Shown here piece after piece: positions 9,295 to 18,303 of a stretch of DNA of 64,000 bases (the first letter of the stretch is position 1; every line of letters starts with the position of its first letter). The stretch is from an uncultured Mailhella sp. GTDB lineage: Bacteria; Desulfobacterota; Desulfovibrionia; Desulfovibrionales; Desulfovibrionaceae. The translations under genes and the position numbers were made by a program. The stretch covers positions 1 through 64,000 of the forward strand of contig NZ_CALUWY010000007.1 in the NCBI RefSeq assembly GCF_944324615.1, read 5' to 3'. The notes under the pieces were generated by a model, which searched no databases, was not told where the DNA came from, and saw only the letters and a program-made list of their open reading frames with translations.

Positions 9295-9329
9295 AAAAGG
9301 CGCGGCCCCACGGCCGCGCCTTTTCTTTT
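9295..9329 (+). terminator. Rho-independent terminator of cstA
   Basis: A 13-bp stem AAAAGGCGCGGCC / GGCCGCGCCTTTT with a four-base loop (9308-9311) followed by CTTTTT, 23 bases after the stop. The symmetric A and T runs could let it work in both directions. Confidence 0.93.
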
Positions 9330-9448
9330 TCCCCGCTTCCCGCTACATTCTCCCCCGTCGTCCACGATATCATACACGCTCCTTCGGAGCAGGCGCGCTC
9401 TTCGTTCTCTCAGCGCGCATTCCGCCGCAACGGCGCAGGAACACATTC

Positions 9449-11938
9449 ATGAACATGCCCGTCGAATCCGCCCTTCCCGGCCTGCTGGAGGCACTGAACA
9501 CCCACGGCCGCGCCCTGCTCACCGCCCCACCCGGCTCCGGCAAGACCACGCGCGTGCCGCTCTTTCTCATGGAGCATATGGAAGGCACCATTCTCATGCT
9601 GGAACCCCGCCGTATTGCGGCCCGCGCCTCGGCCAGGTACATGGCCGCCCTGCTGGGAGAAGAGGCAGGCGGACGCATAGGCTACCGCGTCCGCCTGGAA
9701 AGCCGCGTCGGGCGTTCCACAAGGGTGGAGGTCATCACCGAAGGCATCCTGACCCGCCGCCTCACCGCCGACCCGGAGCTTTCCGGCGTATCCTGTGTGA
9801 TTTTCGATGAATTCCACGAGCGTTCCCTTCAGGCCGACACGGGCCTTGCCCTCTGCCTGGAGGCGCAGGGGGCCCTGCGGCGGGATCTGAAGATTTTGGT
9901 CATGTCCGCCACTCTGGACGGCGGCGAACTTTCCGAAAAGCTTGCTCCCTGCCCCGTGGGTCAGGCCCAAGGCAGGCTCTGGCCCGTGGATGTGCGCTAT
10001 CTGCCCTGCCCCGCTTCCCCGGGGCCGGCCGGTTCCTTCTCCGGCCGTGAAGCGCTGCTTGCCCATACCGCCCATGCGGTGCGCAGGGCCCTTGCGGAAG
10101 AACAGGGTTCGGTGCTCGTCTTTCTGCCCGGGCAGGGGGAAATCCGCCGCGTGGCGGACATGCTGACGCTTCTTCCCCCGGATGTGTCGCTGCACCCTCT
10201 GTACGGCGACCTTTCCGCCGCCGAACAGGACAGAGCCATTGCTCCCGCCGCCCCGGGCACGCGCAAAGTGGTGCTCGCCACCTCCATTGCGGAAACGAGT
10301 CTGACCATCGAGGGCGTGCGCGTGGTGGTGGACTCGGGCCTTGCCCGCACGGCGCGCTTTTCCCCCGCCACGGGCATGAGCGCCCTTGTGACGAGCCGCG
10401 TCACGCAGGATGCCGCCGATCAGCGCGCGGGCCGCGCAGGCCGTGTGGAACCGGGCGTATGCCTGCGGCTCTGGCATGAGGGAGAAGCGCTTCTGCCCGG
10501 GCGTCGCCCGGAAATTCTGGATGCCGATCTTGCGCCCTTTCTGCTCGACCTTCTGGCCTGGGGCGCCCTGCCGAAAGAAATTCCCCTTCTCACCCAGCCT
10601 TCCGATGCCTCGGTGGCTCAGGCGCTCCATACGCTGGATATTCTGGGGGCTCTGGAACAGCACGAAGGCAGACCGCGCCTTTCCCCGCACGGCAAAGAGC
10701 TTGTGCGCCTGCCGCTGCACCCCCGTCTTGCCCACATGGCGCTTCTTGCAGGCGAACACCTGCCCCTTGCCGCGGCCCTTGCCGCCCTTGTGGAGGAGCG
10801 CTCCTCCGGCACCGGCTGCGACATACGCCCCCGCCTTGCGGAACTTCGGAAAAACGGCCGTCTGCGCAGGGCCGCCGGACAGATTTTTTCTCTGGCCGGA
10901 GGAAAAGGAACGCTTTCTCCCGACGATGTCATCGCCGATGAGGATCATGCCGGCGCCATGCTTTCCCTGGCCTGGCCCGAGCGCATGGCCATGCGCCGCG
11001 AACGCGGCATGTTCCGCCTTGCCTCCGGGCGCGGAGCGGAGCTTTCTGCGGAAGACGCCCTGGCCGACGCCCCCTTTCTTGCCGTAGCCTCCATGGACGG
11101 CGGAGCTCAGGGCACGGGGCGCATCTATCTGGCCGCACCTCTGGAACGCCGCGAGATGGAAACCCTGCATGGGCATCTTCTGAAGGAAGAGGACACCGTT
11201 TTCTGGGATGAAAAAACGGAATCGGTGCTTGCCGCACGGCGCACCCTGCTGGGAAGTCTTGTTCTGAAGGAATCCCCCCTGCGGGGAAAGGACTTTCCGG
11301 CGGACAAGGTGCTCTTTTACGTGGAAAACGCCGTTCTCAGTCTCGGCATCGGCTGTCTGCCGTGGACGGAGGAGCTCCGCCAGTGGCAGGCAAGGGTGCA
11401 GCTTCTGCACCGCATGGAAGGCGACGAATGGCCCGACGTGAGCGATGCGGGCCTGATGGACGACATGAAAAGGCACCCCGGAGAATCCTGGCTCAGCCCG
11501 TGGCTTGCGGGGGTGACAAGACGCGCCCAGTTTGCCTCCGTTCCTCTGGACAGGGCCCTGCACGCCCTTCTTCCCCATGCGCTTTCAAGGCGGCTGGAAA
11601 GCGAAGCGCCCGCGTCTGTGGAAGTGCCTTCCGGTTCGCTCATCCGCATTGATTACCTGCCCGAGGCCGGACCCGTGCTGGCCGTGAAGCTTCAGGAAAT
11701 GTTCGGCCTGAAGGAGACTCCCGCCGTATGCCGGGGCAGGTGCCCCCTCACCGTGCATCTGCTCTCCCCTGCGGGCCGTCCCCTTCAGGTCACGCGCGAC
11801 CTCGCCGGTTTCTGGACCGGCGCCTATGCCTCCGTGCGCGCCGAAATGCGGGGCCGCTACCCGAAGCATCCCTGGCCGGAAGATCCTCTCTCCGCCCTGC
11901 CCACCCGGAAAACCAAGAAAGCGCTGGAGAGGGGGTAA
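9449..11938 (+). CDS. hrpB: ATP-dependent helicase HrpB
   Basis: DExH-box (SF2) helicase of the HrpA/HrpB group, 829 residues, close to the family norm. Motif I is APPGSGKTT (residues 26-34), Ia LEPRRIAARA, motif II DEFHERSLQADTGL (about 119-132), motif III MSATLDG, motif V ATSIAETSLTIEGV and motif VI QRAGRAGR. The C-terminal HrpB-specific domain follows (PVPVKLQEMFGL-type, here AVKLQEMFGLKETP near 750, and DLAGFW near 785). The role is poorly known; it is usually treated as an RNA helicase. Two bases separate it from the next helicase gene, so they form an operon. Confidence 0.95.
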   Translation: MNMPVESALPGLLEALNTHGRALLTAPPGSGKTTRVPLFLMEHMEGTILMLEPRRIAARASARYMAALLGEEAGGRIGYRVRLESRVGRSTRVEVITEGILTRRLTADPELSGVSCVIFDEFHERSLQADTGLALCLEAQGALRRDLKILVMSATLDGGELSEKLAPCPVGQAQGRLWPVDVRYLPCPASPGPAGSFSGREALLAHTAHAVRRALAEEQGSVLVFLPGQGEIRRVADMLTLLPPDVSLHPLYGDLSAAEQDRAIAPAAPGTRKVVLATSIAETSLTIEGVRVVVDSGLARTARFSPATGMSALVTSRVTQDAADQRAGRAGRVEPGVCLRLWHEGEALLPGRRPEILDADLAPFLLDLLAWGALPKEIPLLTQPSDASVAQALHTLDILGALEQHEGRPRLSPHGKELVRLPLHPRLAHMALLAGEHLPLAAALAALVEERSSGTGCDIRPRLAELRKNGRLRRAAGQIFSLAGGKGTLSPDDVIADEDHAGAMLSLAWPERMAMRRERGMFRLASGRGAELSAEDALADAPFLAVASMDGGAQGTGRIYLAAPLERREMETLHGHLLKEEDTVFWDEKTESVLAARRTLLGSLVLKESPLRGKDFPADKVLFYVENAVLSLGIGCLPWTEELRQWQARVQLLHRMEGDEWPDVSDAGLMDDMKRHPGESWLSPWLAGVTRRAQFASVPLDRALHALLPHALSRRLESEAPASVEVPSGSLIRIDYLPEAGPVLAVKLQEMFGLKETPAVCRGRCPLTVHLLSPAGRPLQVTRDLAGFWTGAYASVRAEMRGRYPKHPWPEDPLSALPTRKTKKALERG

Positions 11939-11940
11939 GC

Positions 11941-14900
11941 ATGGAATTTCATGAAGGCGACCACGTCATCAACCCTTCCATGCCCCAGTGGGGCACGGGA
12001 GAGGTGCTGAATGTAAGCGAAGGCAGAGTGCTGGTGCGTTTTCCCCATCACGGGGTACGCAAGGTGGCAGCCTCCTTTCTGGCCATGGCCGATACGGGCG
12101 AATGCCCGGAACCCTCCCTCCGGCAGAAGGCAGCCCGGCAGAGCGCACCTTCTCAGCGCACGCCTTCCCGGAGTGCGCCTTCCCGGAAGGAACCTGCCCC
12201 CTCTTCCGCGCCGAAAAAAAACGGTCCCGTGCGGGGGGACGATCTTGTCTCCCGCGCCCTTGCCATGATGCAGGACAAAGGCGACGTCGACGAGACCCTC
12301 GAACGTGCGGAACGCGCCGCCGACCTTGCCGCCGACGCCCGGGAAAAGGCCCGGCAGGATGAGCTGCGCCGCAGAAACGCGGCCATACTCCGCTTCTGGC
12401 GCGACGTGGAGGCCTTCATCATCCCGGAGGTGCCGCGCTCCTTCCGGCCGCCCGTCACCCCGGCCCGCCGCTGGGAAACCGTATCGGCCTCTCTGCCCGC
12501 CTGGAGCGCCTCCGGCGAAGCGGAAAAACAGACGACCCTTGCCCCTGCGCCTTTCTCCGGTGCGGAAAGCGGGGAACTGCCCTGGTTCCGTCCCCTGCCC
12601 GGCGGCTTCTACGCCGCATGGCACATCGTGTACCTCGGCGTACTGCCGCGGCGGCGCATTCTTGACCTTATTCTGGAAAAAACGGGCTGCCGCCCGGAAA
12701 CGCCCGAAGAACCGGGCACCGGTGAAGGCTGTCTGGCCGCCGTGGTGCTGGACGGCACGGGCATGCCCATACCGGAAAGCTATGTGCCCGCCTCCTTCGT
12801 GCCCGCACTTGCCCGCTGCATCGAGGGCAAAAGCCTCGATCAGCTTCCTCAGGACATGCTGAACATGCAGTCCGCCTTCGACAGGCGCAGCGGCTCACAG
12901 GAGGAACCCTTCCGCGGCCCCCGCATCCATGAGGAAATACAGCGCCTTTTCGCCATGATGAACGTGGAGGGAGAAGACGAGTGCATCGTGGTGCGTTCCG
13001 TATATTTCCGGCCCGATCCCAGGGGCAGACGCATGGACGACGTGCAGAACGACCTGCTCAACTCCTTTTACCTTGCCGACCTCGACCATCTGCTCAGTCT
13101 TTCCCGCCACGGCTTCAGCGGCGTTTTCGCCAGATATCTGGAAGGCGCGGAAGAGAGACCCCGCTGCGACGTGCTCTCCGGAGGAGAGGAAGGGGCTGCG
13201 GCAAGGGAAAAAGCCCTTTCCCTCGACCGCCTGCCTGCGGGACGCTGGCCCTTTCCTCCGTCGCAGCATCTTCTGCCCGCACAGCTTGCGGCGCTCACGG
13301 AAATTCTGCACGGACAGCTCACGGCGGTGAACGGCCCTCCCGGCACGGGCAAGACGCGCCTTCTCTGCGAAGTCGCGGCGGAACTTGTCACCCTGCGCGC
13401 AGAGCGCCTCGCCGCGCTGAATCAGCCCTTCGAGGCCTTTGCCTCCTCGGGAGAGATCTGCCCGCCCAGGGCCTCCATCATGCGCGGCACCTGCATGGTG
13501 GTGGCAGGCTGCAACAATGCCGCCGTGGAGAACGTCACGCGCTTTCTTCCTTCGGAACAGGCCCTTTCCCGGCAGGATTTTCCCGAGGCGGACTACTTTT
13601 CCGGCGTGGCGGAGGCCGTGAACGCAGCCTTCACCCCGGCCGATGAGGAAAGAGAGCCCTGCGCCGCATGGGGGCTTGTCGCCGCCGTGCTCGGCTCGGC
13701 CTGGAACTGTGAACAGTTCGCCCGCGCGCTGGTGTGGGGCTTCCGTGATGCGGAAAAAAACATCGCGCTGCCCGGCATGAAGGAGATTCTGGAACCATAC
13801 CGCAGCTATGAAGGCAAGCAGAAGGCCCGGGAAGCCTGGCAGAGGGCAAAGAAGGACTTTCTCGCCACCCGTGCGGAGCTGGAACGGAAGAAGCGCCACC
13901 TGCAGGCGCTTACGCAGAAGGACCCGGCGCAGCAGAGGCCGGAAGGCGAGGCGCTGCTCGGCCGCTTCATGGCGCTCATGGAGGAAAGCCGCGCCCTGCG
14001 TTCCTCCTCGCGCGAAGAGGACTGCGCGGCAAAAGAACTTGCCCAGCGCCTCGAAGCTCTGGAAGAACTCGCCCGGAAGGCGCAGGAGGAAATGACCAGA
14101 GGCCTGCACGATACGGAAACGCCGCGTTTTCCCTGCCGGGAATTCTGGCGTGATCCCAAATGGCAGCTCAAGAGCGTATGGAACGACGACACGCTGGAAA
14201 GACTGCGTTCCCGTCTCTTTCTTCAGGCGCTCCGTCTGCATGAATGGACGATCAAATCCTGCGCCAGAGAAAACCTTGCCAACATCAACGCCGTTGCCCG
14301 CTACCTGCGCGGCGCTCCCGTGGAGGCCGGAACGGCAAAGGAACTCTGGAACTGCCTTTTCTTCATCGTGCCCGTGGTTTCCTCCACCCTGGCTTCCTTC
14401 AGCCGCCTCTTTGCCGGCATGGGGCAGGCCTCGCTGGACTGGGTGCTTCTGGATGAAGCCGGACAGGCCACGCCGCAAAGCGCCGCCGGTGCGCTGTGGC
14501 GGGCGGAAAAGGCCGCCGTCATCGGCGATCCTCAGCAGATAGAACCCGTGGTACCGCAACCTGCCGGGCTTCTGGCCACGCTCCGCGCACGGCAGGAACA
14601 GGGCGGCCTGCACCTTGAAACATGGTCGCCGGAAAGCCGTTCCGCCCAGACGCTGGCCGACAGGGCCTCCCTCATGGGTACATGGATGGACAATGCCGGC
14701 CGCAGACTGTGGACGGGGTACCCGCTGCGTGCGCATCACCGCTGTGCCGAACCCATGTTCAGCGTTGCCAACCGCATCGCCTACGACGGGCAGATGGTGC
14801 AGGCGCAGCGCTCCTTTCCCGCCCTTGACTGCACCCTCGGCGCAAGCTGCTGGTTCCATGTGGCGGGGGGAATGTCGGACATGCAGCTTGTGCAGGAAGA

Positions 14901-15315
14901 ACTCGCCTGCCTGCGGAAACTGCTGCTTGAACTTCAAAGGCACTGGCCCGTGGTCGAAGGAAAAAACGGCCCGCGGGAAGCCGCGGTCTTCGTCATCTCG
15001 CCCTTCCGCACGGTGGCGAGGCACGCCCGCCTTCTCATACGGAGCATGGGCTTTGCCGACGAAAAGGTGCGCTGCGGCACCATTCACACCTTTCAGGGAA
15101 AGGAAGCCGACATCGTCTTTCTCGTGCTCGGTTCCGCGCCGGGACAGGCGGGCTGGGGCAGCAGACAGTGGGCCTCGCGCACACCCAACATTCTGAACGT
15201 GGCCCTTACCCGGGCGCGCTCTCTTCTCTATGTGGTGGGCAACAGGCAGGACTGGCAGAGACACCCCTTCTTCGAGATCCTTGCAGAGGAACTCCCGGTC
15301 AGAGAAGGGGCATGA
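11941..15315 (+). CDS. DUF3553-containing SF1 (Upf1-like) helicase/nuclease-like protein
   Basis: 1124 residues. The N-terminal 45 residues (HEGDHVINPSMPQWGTGEVL) match the small DUF3553 beta-barrel found on UvrD-type helicases. After a low-complexity basic/proline linker (about 60-100) comes an SF1 helicase of the AAA_11/AAA_12 type: Walker A GPPGTGKTRLLCE at about 464, Walker B DWVLLDEAGQATPQSA at about 833, motif III GDPQQIEPVVPQ, motif V TIHTFQGKEADIVFLVLG, motif VI LNVALTRARSLLYVVGN. A glutamate/arginine-rich coiled region lies between Walker A and B. It is co-transcribed with hrpB. Probably acts on DNA or RNA; no defence partner is adjacent. Confidence 0.88.
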   Translation: MEFHEGDHVINPSMPQWGTGEVLNVSEGRVLVRFPHHGVRKVAASFLAMADTGECPEPSLRQKAARQSAPSQRTPSRSAPSRKEPAPSSAPKKNGPVRGDDLVSRALAMMQDKGDVDETLERAERAADLAADAREKARQDELRRRNAAILRFWRDVEAFIIPEVPRSFRPPVTPARRWETVSASLPAWSASGEAEKQTTLAPAPFSGAESGELPWFRPLPGGFYAAWHIVYLGVLPRRRILDLILEKTGCRPETPEEPGTGEGCLAAVVLDGTGMPIPESYVPASFVPALARCIEGKSLDQLPQDMLNMQSAFDRRSGSQEEPFRGPRIHEEIQRLFAMMNVEGEDECIVVRSVYFRPDPRGRRMDDVQNDLLNSFYLADLDHLLSLSRHGFSGVFARYLEGAEERPRCDVLSGGEEGAAAREKALSLDRLPAGRWPFPPSQHLLPAQLAALTEILHGQLTAVNGPPGTGKTRLLCEVAAELVTLRAERLAALNQPFEAFASSGEICPPRASIMRGTCMVVAGCNNAAVENVTRFLPSEQALSRQDFPEADYFSGVAEAVNAAFTPADEEREPCAAWGLVAAVLGSAWNCEQFARALVWGFRDAEKNIALPGMKEILEPYRSYEGKQKAREAWQRAKKDFLATRAELERKKRHLQALTQKDPAQQRPEGEALLGRFMALMEESRALRSSSREEDCAAKELAQRLEALEELARKAQEEMTRGLHDTETPRFPCREFWRDPKWQLKSVWNDDTLERLRSRLFLQALRLHEWTIKSCARENLANINAVARYLRGAPVEAGTAKELWNCLFFIVPVVSSTLASFSRLFAGMGQASLDWVLLDEAGQATPQSAAGALWRAEKAAVIGDPQQIEPVVPQPAGLLATLRARQEQGGLHLETWSPESRSAQTLADRASLMGTWMDNAGRRLWTGYPLRAHHRCAEPMFSVANRIAYDGQMVQAQRSFPALDCTLGASCWFHVAGGMSDMQLVQEELACLRKLLLELQRHWPVVEGKNGPREAAVFVISPFRTVARHARLLIRSMGFADEKVRCGTIHTFQGKEADIVFLVLGSAPGQAGWGSRQWASRTPNILNVALTRARSLLYVVGNRQDWQRHPFFEILAEELPVREGA

Positions 15316-15685
15316 CGCCGCCTTGAGCCACCCCTTTTCCGCAGAAGAACACCTCCACGCGCAAGCCCGCGTTGCGGGCCTTGGCTATGGTGTCCTGCGT
15401 GCCCCGGGACGTACCGTCCCAGAAGGCGGCAAGGGCATCCGCCCGCGCCACGATTTCCGTGTTGCGTATGGGACCGGCCTTTCTGCCGTAGCGCTTCCAG
15501 TCGGCGGGAACAACGATGAGGGGCACACCATGGCTTGCGGCAAAACGGGCCGCGAGGCTGTCCGCCCCGCGTGCGCCGCCGGAAATGACGGCCTCCAGCT
15601 CCTCCACGCGAAAAACGCGGAGCAGGCAGTGCTCCAGCCATGCATAGTCCTGAAAAGAACGCGAACCGACCACGGCCAGCTTCAT
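15299..15685 (-). CDS. SLOG/DUF2493 nucleotide-binding-like protein (YspA-like)
   Basis: 128 residues, cytosolic. It starts MKLAVVGSRSFQDYAW, the Rossmann-like GSR motif of the DUF2493/SLOG family, followed by ISGGARGADSLAARFA (GGARGAD signature) and IRNTEIVARADALAAFWDG. Members are thought to bind nucleotides or nucleotide-derived ligands; function is unknown. The ATG at 15685 has AAGG upstream; a GTG three codons earlier is possible. It runs towards the helicase gene and overlaps its last 17 bases, an end-to-end overlap. Confidence 0.85.
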   Translation of the reverse strand: MKLAVVGSRSFQDYAWLEHCLLRVFRVEELEAVISGGARGADSLAARFAASHGVPLIVVPADWKRYGRKAGPIRNTEIVARADALAAFWDGTSRGTQDTIAKARNAGLRVEVFFCGKGVAQGGVMPLL

Positions 15686-15889
15686 AGGTTCCACCTTGAT
15701 GCAACGAACGTGAACACGAAAAGAGAAGGCGCGCTCCGCTCTTCCCGGGAAGAAGCCCGGAATCCCGGCCCTTCCGGGAGCAGAAACGCCTTATTACCAT
15801 ACGCAAAGGGTTCTGTTGCGGCAAGCGCTTGATTTCAGCGTGCCGCAGGACAATAATGAAGCAGCCAAACCCCAACCACGAGACGTATC

Positions 15890-16861
15890 ATGCCTGAAAT
15901 ACTGTATCTTGACACGGAACTGGCCGCAAAGGCCGAAGCCCTTTTTCAGGAACTGGGCCTGGACCTGACCACGGCCGTGCGGCTTTTTCTGCTCCAGTCT
16001 CTGAGAGAAGGCGGCCTGCCCTTCACCCCGCGCCTTACCGCGCCCCTGCCTTCCCGGAAAAAGACGCTCCCTCCCGAGGAAGAAGAGCGTGCGGAAAACG
16101 GAACGGCCGTTCCCCTCACCGATGAAGAGGCGCAGGATACGGAGGCACCATGCACAAGCTCTCTGCCGGAAGAGGAAGAAGCGCCCCGGCAGGAGGCCTG
16201 CCGCGAGGAACCGGAACATTCCGCCACATGGGATGAAGAGAACGCTCCCGAAGAACACTCCGGGAAGGAGGAAGCCCCGCATGCGGATGATACCGAGGCG
16301 CCTTTTGCGGAAACGGATGCCGCCCTTACCCCCGGCGGCAACGACGAGCTCAGAAACGCCTTTGCCCGGGCGCACCTCATCGGTGCCCCTCTGCGACGTG
16401 TCCGCTCCCTGAACCGCCTCTATGCCATAGGCGAACGGAACCCCCATGTTCAGGGCTGGCGCGAGGTCTATGTTTCCGGCGACGAACCCTTTGCCCTGGA
16501 TTTCGGCGCGGTACGGGTGGAACTCGGTTTTCACGGCGGCGGGAGCCTGCGTATGATGGACGGCCGCCTTCCCGACAAGGTGCTGGAAGCCGACGCCGTG
16601 TATCCGCGCGATCTGAGCGCCGTCTTCTCCTCCGTCATCGGGCAGCCTCTGGTGGATGTTTCCTCCGCCCGCGTGTGGGAGGAGAACCAGGAAAGGGAAC
16701 AGCTGCATCTGCGCTTTGCCAACGGCTGCACCCTCACCTTTGCGCCCGGCAAGGAATGGGGAGCGCTCTGGCTTTCCGACGCCCACGGTTCCGTCATGTT
16801 CGCCCCCGACGCGGTATGGCTGCGCGTGCTGGACGACAGGGCGCTGAACGGCCTGCGCTGA
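15890..16861 (+). CDS. RelB/DinJ-like antitoxin domain fused to an acidic linker and unknown C-terminal domain
   Basis: 323 residues. Residues 1-50 (ILYLDTELAAKAEALFQELG, LDLTTAVRLFLLQSLREGGL, PFTPRL) match the ribbon-helix-helix RelB/DinJ antitoxin fold, normally an approximately 90-residue protein paired with a RelE-type toxin. Residues about 60-140 are an acidic, low-complexity Glu/Pro linker. Residues 150-323 form a beta-rich domain I do not recognise (LNRLYAIGERNPHVQGWREV, LDFGAVRVELGFHGGGSLRM, TLTFAPGKEWGALWLSD). No toxin gene is adjacent on either side. The ribosome site before the ATG is poor. It could be a DNA-binding regulator built on an antitoxin fold; function is open. Confidence 0.75.
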   Translation: MPEILYLDTELAAKAEALFQELGLDLTTAVRLFLLQSLREGGLPFTPRLTAPLPSRKKTLPPEEEERAENGTAVPLTDEEAQDTEAPCTSSLPEEEEAPRQEACREEPEHSATWDEENAPEEHSGKEEAPHADDTEAPFAETDAALTPGGNDELRNAFARAHLIGAPLRRVRSLNRLYAIGERNPHVQGWREVYVSGDEPFALDFGAVRVELGFHGGGSLRMMDGRLPDKVLEADAVYPRDLSAVFSSVIGQPLVDVSSARVWEENQEREQLHLRFANGCTLTFAPGKEWGALWLSDAHGSVMFAPDAVWLRVLDDRALNGLR

Positions 16862-16925
16862 AGGCCCGCCTGGAGCCGAAACGCCGCAATGGCCTGTTCC
16901 CAAAGCAGTTCCGGACTCCCGCCCA

Positions 16926-16954
16926 TTGACCGGAACGGATTAAACGAGTATCTC
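16926..16954 (+). promoter_or_regulatory. Possible fur promoter
   Basis: TTGACC (16926-16931), 17-base spacer, TATCTC (16949-16954), about 33 bases before the fur start. The -35 is good, the -10 moderate. A second AT-rich TATATA lies at 16963-16968. Confidence 0.4.
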
Positions 16955-16986
16955 TGGGAAACTATATACCCTCAGAGGAATCATCT

Positions 16987-17430
16987 ATGGATACCAATGT
17001 TATGGAAGCAGAACGCAAGTTTTCCGAATATCTCAAGCAGAAAGGCCTCCGCGTCACGCCCCAGAGGCTGAAAATACTGGAGGCCTTCCTGCATGCCGAC
17101 GACCATGTATCCATGGAAGAACTTTTTCTGCTGGTACGCAGCAAGGACAGCACCGTGGGGCAGGTCACGGTATACCGCACCCTCAAGCTGCTCTGTGAAG
17201 CGGGCATCGCCTCGGCCGTGAACTTCGAGGAAGGCATGGTGCGCTACGAACCCCTGGGCATGCATCATCACGATCACCTTGTCTGCGAAAAGTGCGGCAA
17301 AAAAATAGAATTCGTCAACGACGCCATCGAGCAGCTTCAGGAAAAGGTCTGCCGCGTGCACGACTTCATTCCCACCTCGCACCACATGGTGCTCTACGGC
17401 ATCTGTGCCGACTGCCGGAAAAAGGCCTGA
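16987..17430 (+). CDS. fur: Fur-family ferric uptake regulator
   Basis: Metal-sensing transcriptional repressor, 147 residues, typical length. The N-terminal winged helix includes KGLRVTPQRLKILEAFL and STVGQVTVYRTLKLLCEAG (residues 55-75). The metal sites include the histidine cluster MHHHDHLVCEKCGK (about 95-108) and the C-terminal CADCRKK that completes a CxxC...CxxC structural zinc site. The ATG follows AGAGGA. It is two bases upstream of yjbQ and probably co-transcribed. Fur rather than Zur or PerR is inferred from overall sequence; a PerR-like paralogue sits at 60.5 kb. Confidence 0.88.
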   Translation: MDTNVMEAERKFSEYLKQKGLRVTPQRLKILEAFLHADDHVSMEELFLLVRSKDSTVGQVTVYRTLKLLCEAGIASAVNFEEGMVRYEPLGMHHHDHLVCEKCGKKIEFVNDAIEQLQEKVCRVHDFIPTSHHMVLYGICADCRKKA

Positions 17431-17432
17431 AC

Positions 17433-17828
17433 ATGGAAAAGCTCTTTGTCTCCACCCGCACCCGGGAGGAAATGCTCAACATCACCGCCGCCCTTCGCAG
17501 GGCCGTGGCCGAACACGGCTGGCAGGACGGCGTGCTGGTCGTCTACTGCCCCCACACCACCTGCGGCCTTACCATCAACGAAGGCTTCGACCCGGATGTG
17601 GCAGGCGACATGACGCGCTTCTTTCACACACGCATCCCGCAGGACGAAGGGTTCCGTCACAGCGAAGGCAATGCCGACGCGCACATCAAAGCCAGCCTTT
17701 TCGGCTCTTCTCTGCAGATTCTTGTGGAAGGGGGAGAAATGCTGCTCGGCACATGGCAGTCCGTATGGCTTTTTGAGGGCGACGGCCCGCGCAGCCGCCA
17801 GCTCTGGCTGAAGTGGCTGAAGGCCTAG
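17433..17828 (+). CDS. yjbQ: YjbQ-family protein (UPF0047; secondary thiamine-phosphate synthase-like)
   Basis: 131 residues of the YjbQ/UPF0047 fold. Key features are VVYCPHTTCGLTINEGFDPDV (split here as YCPHTTCGLTINEG then FDPDV), the HSEGNADAHIKASLFG motif and LLGTWQSVWLFEGDGPRSR near the end. Some members have weak thiamine-phosphate synthase activity in vivo; the physiological role is unsettled. The ATG at 17433 sits two bases after the fur stop codon, so it is translated from the same message, and a strong terminator follows. Confidence 0.9.
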   Translation: MEKLFVSTRTREEMLNITAALRRAVAEHGWQDGVLVVYCPHTTCGLTINEGFDPDVAGDMTRFFHTRIPQDEGFRHSEGNADAHIKASLFGSSLQILVEGGEMLLGTWQSVWLFEGDGPRSRQLWLKWLKA

Positions 17829-17891
17829 AAGACGTACCCCGGAACACCTTCCGCATACGGGCTTCGCAGGCAGCTGCCACCCTGTATTTTC

Positions 17892-17925
17892 AAGCGACGC
17901 GCCGCAGCGCGTCGCTTTTCTTTTC
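17892..17925 (+). terminator. Rho-independent terminator of fur-yjbQ
   Basis: An 11-bp perfect stem AAGCGACGCGC / GCGCGTCGCTT with a CGCA loop, followed by TTCTTTTC. About 63 bases after the yjbQ stop. Confidence 0.93.
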
Positions 17926-18149
17926 TGCGGTGTTTTCTCCCCTTTTCCTGCGGCTTCTCCTGCCGGAAAAAGCCTCTCATCCCCTGCTCCTCCCGTGCTC
18001 CGGAACCTCCTCCGCAGCGTTCCGCAACGGTTCCGCCAAGGTCTCGCTCCGGCTTCTTTTTCTCTTCAGCGCACGCCTGAAACCGTGCAGCTCTGCGGGG
18101 CGGGAGCCTTTTTCCTGCAACAGCGGAAGGCCTTTCCCCGGTTTTTCGC

Positions 18150-18178
18150 TTGATGACACGGTCGCGCCGTGTTTCAAT
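18150..18178 (+). promoter_or_regulatory. Possible promoter with operator-like repeat in the spacer
   Basis: TTGATG (18150-18155), exactly 17 bases, then TTCAAT (18173-18178). The spacer is itself a perfect inverted repeat, ACACGG-TCGCG-CCGTGT. A repeat filling the spacer is a typical repressor-site position. It would serve the large membrane-protein gene starting at 18304. The rest of 17926-18303 shows nothing else. Confidence 0.35.
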
Positions 18179-18303
18179 ACCGTCACCACTCTCATTTCCG
18201 GCAGGTAATACCCGGAGCGGCTTTTCCCCTCCGGCCACATGCAGATTCCTTCCGCCGGAAGCGACACGACACACGCCCAGCGCCGCAGGGCATCGGAGCC
18301 ACT

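Noticed and set aside
7070..9373. Very long minus-strand open frame antisense to cstA
   Set aside because: Composition is that of a GC-rich shadow frame; no ribosome site or domain, while the plus strand is unmistakably cstA.
9410..11578. Long minus-strand open frame antisense to hrpB
   Set aside because: Shadow of hrpB; no start signal or recognisable protein.
12895..15264. Long minus-strand open frame antisense to the DUF3553 helicase
   Set aside because: Shadow frame; repeated basic/low-complexity text without family features.
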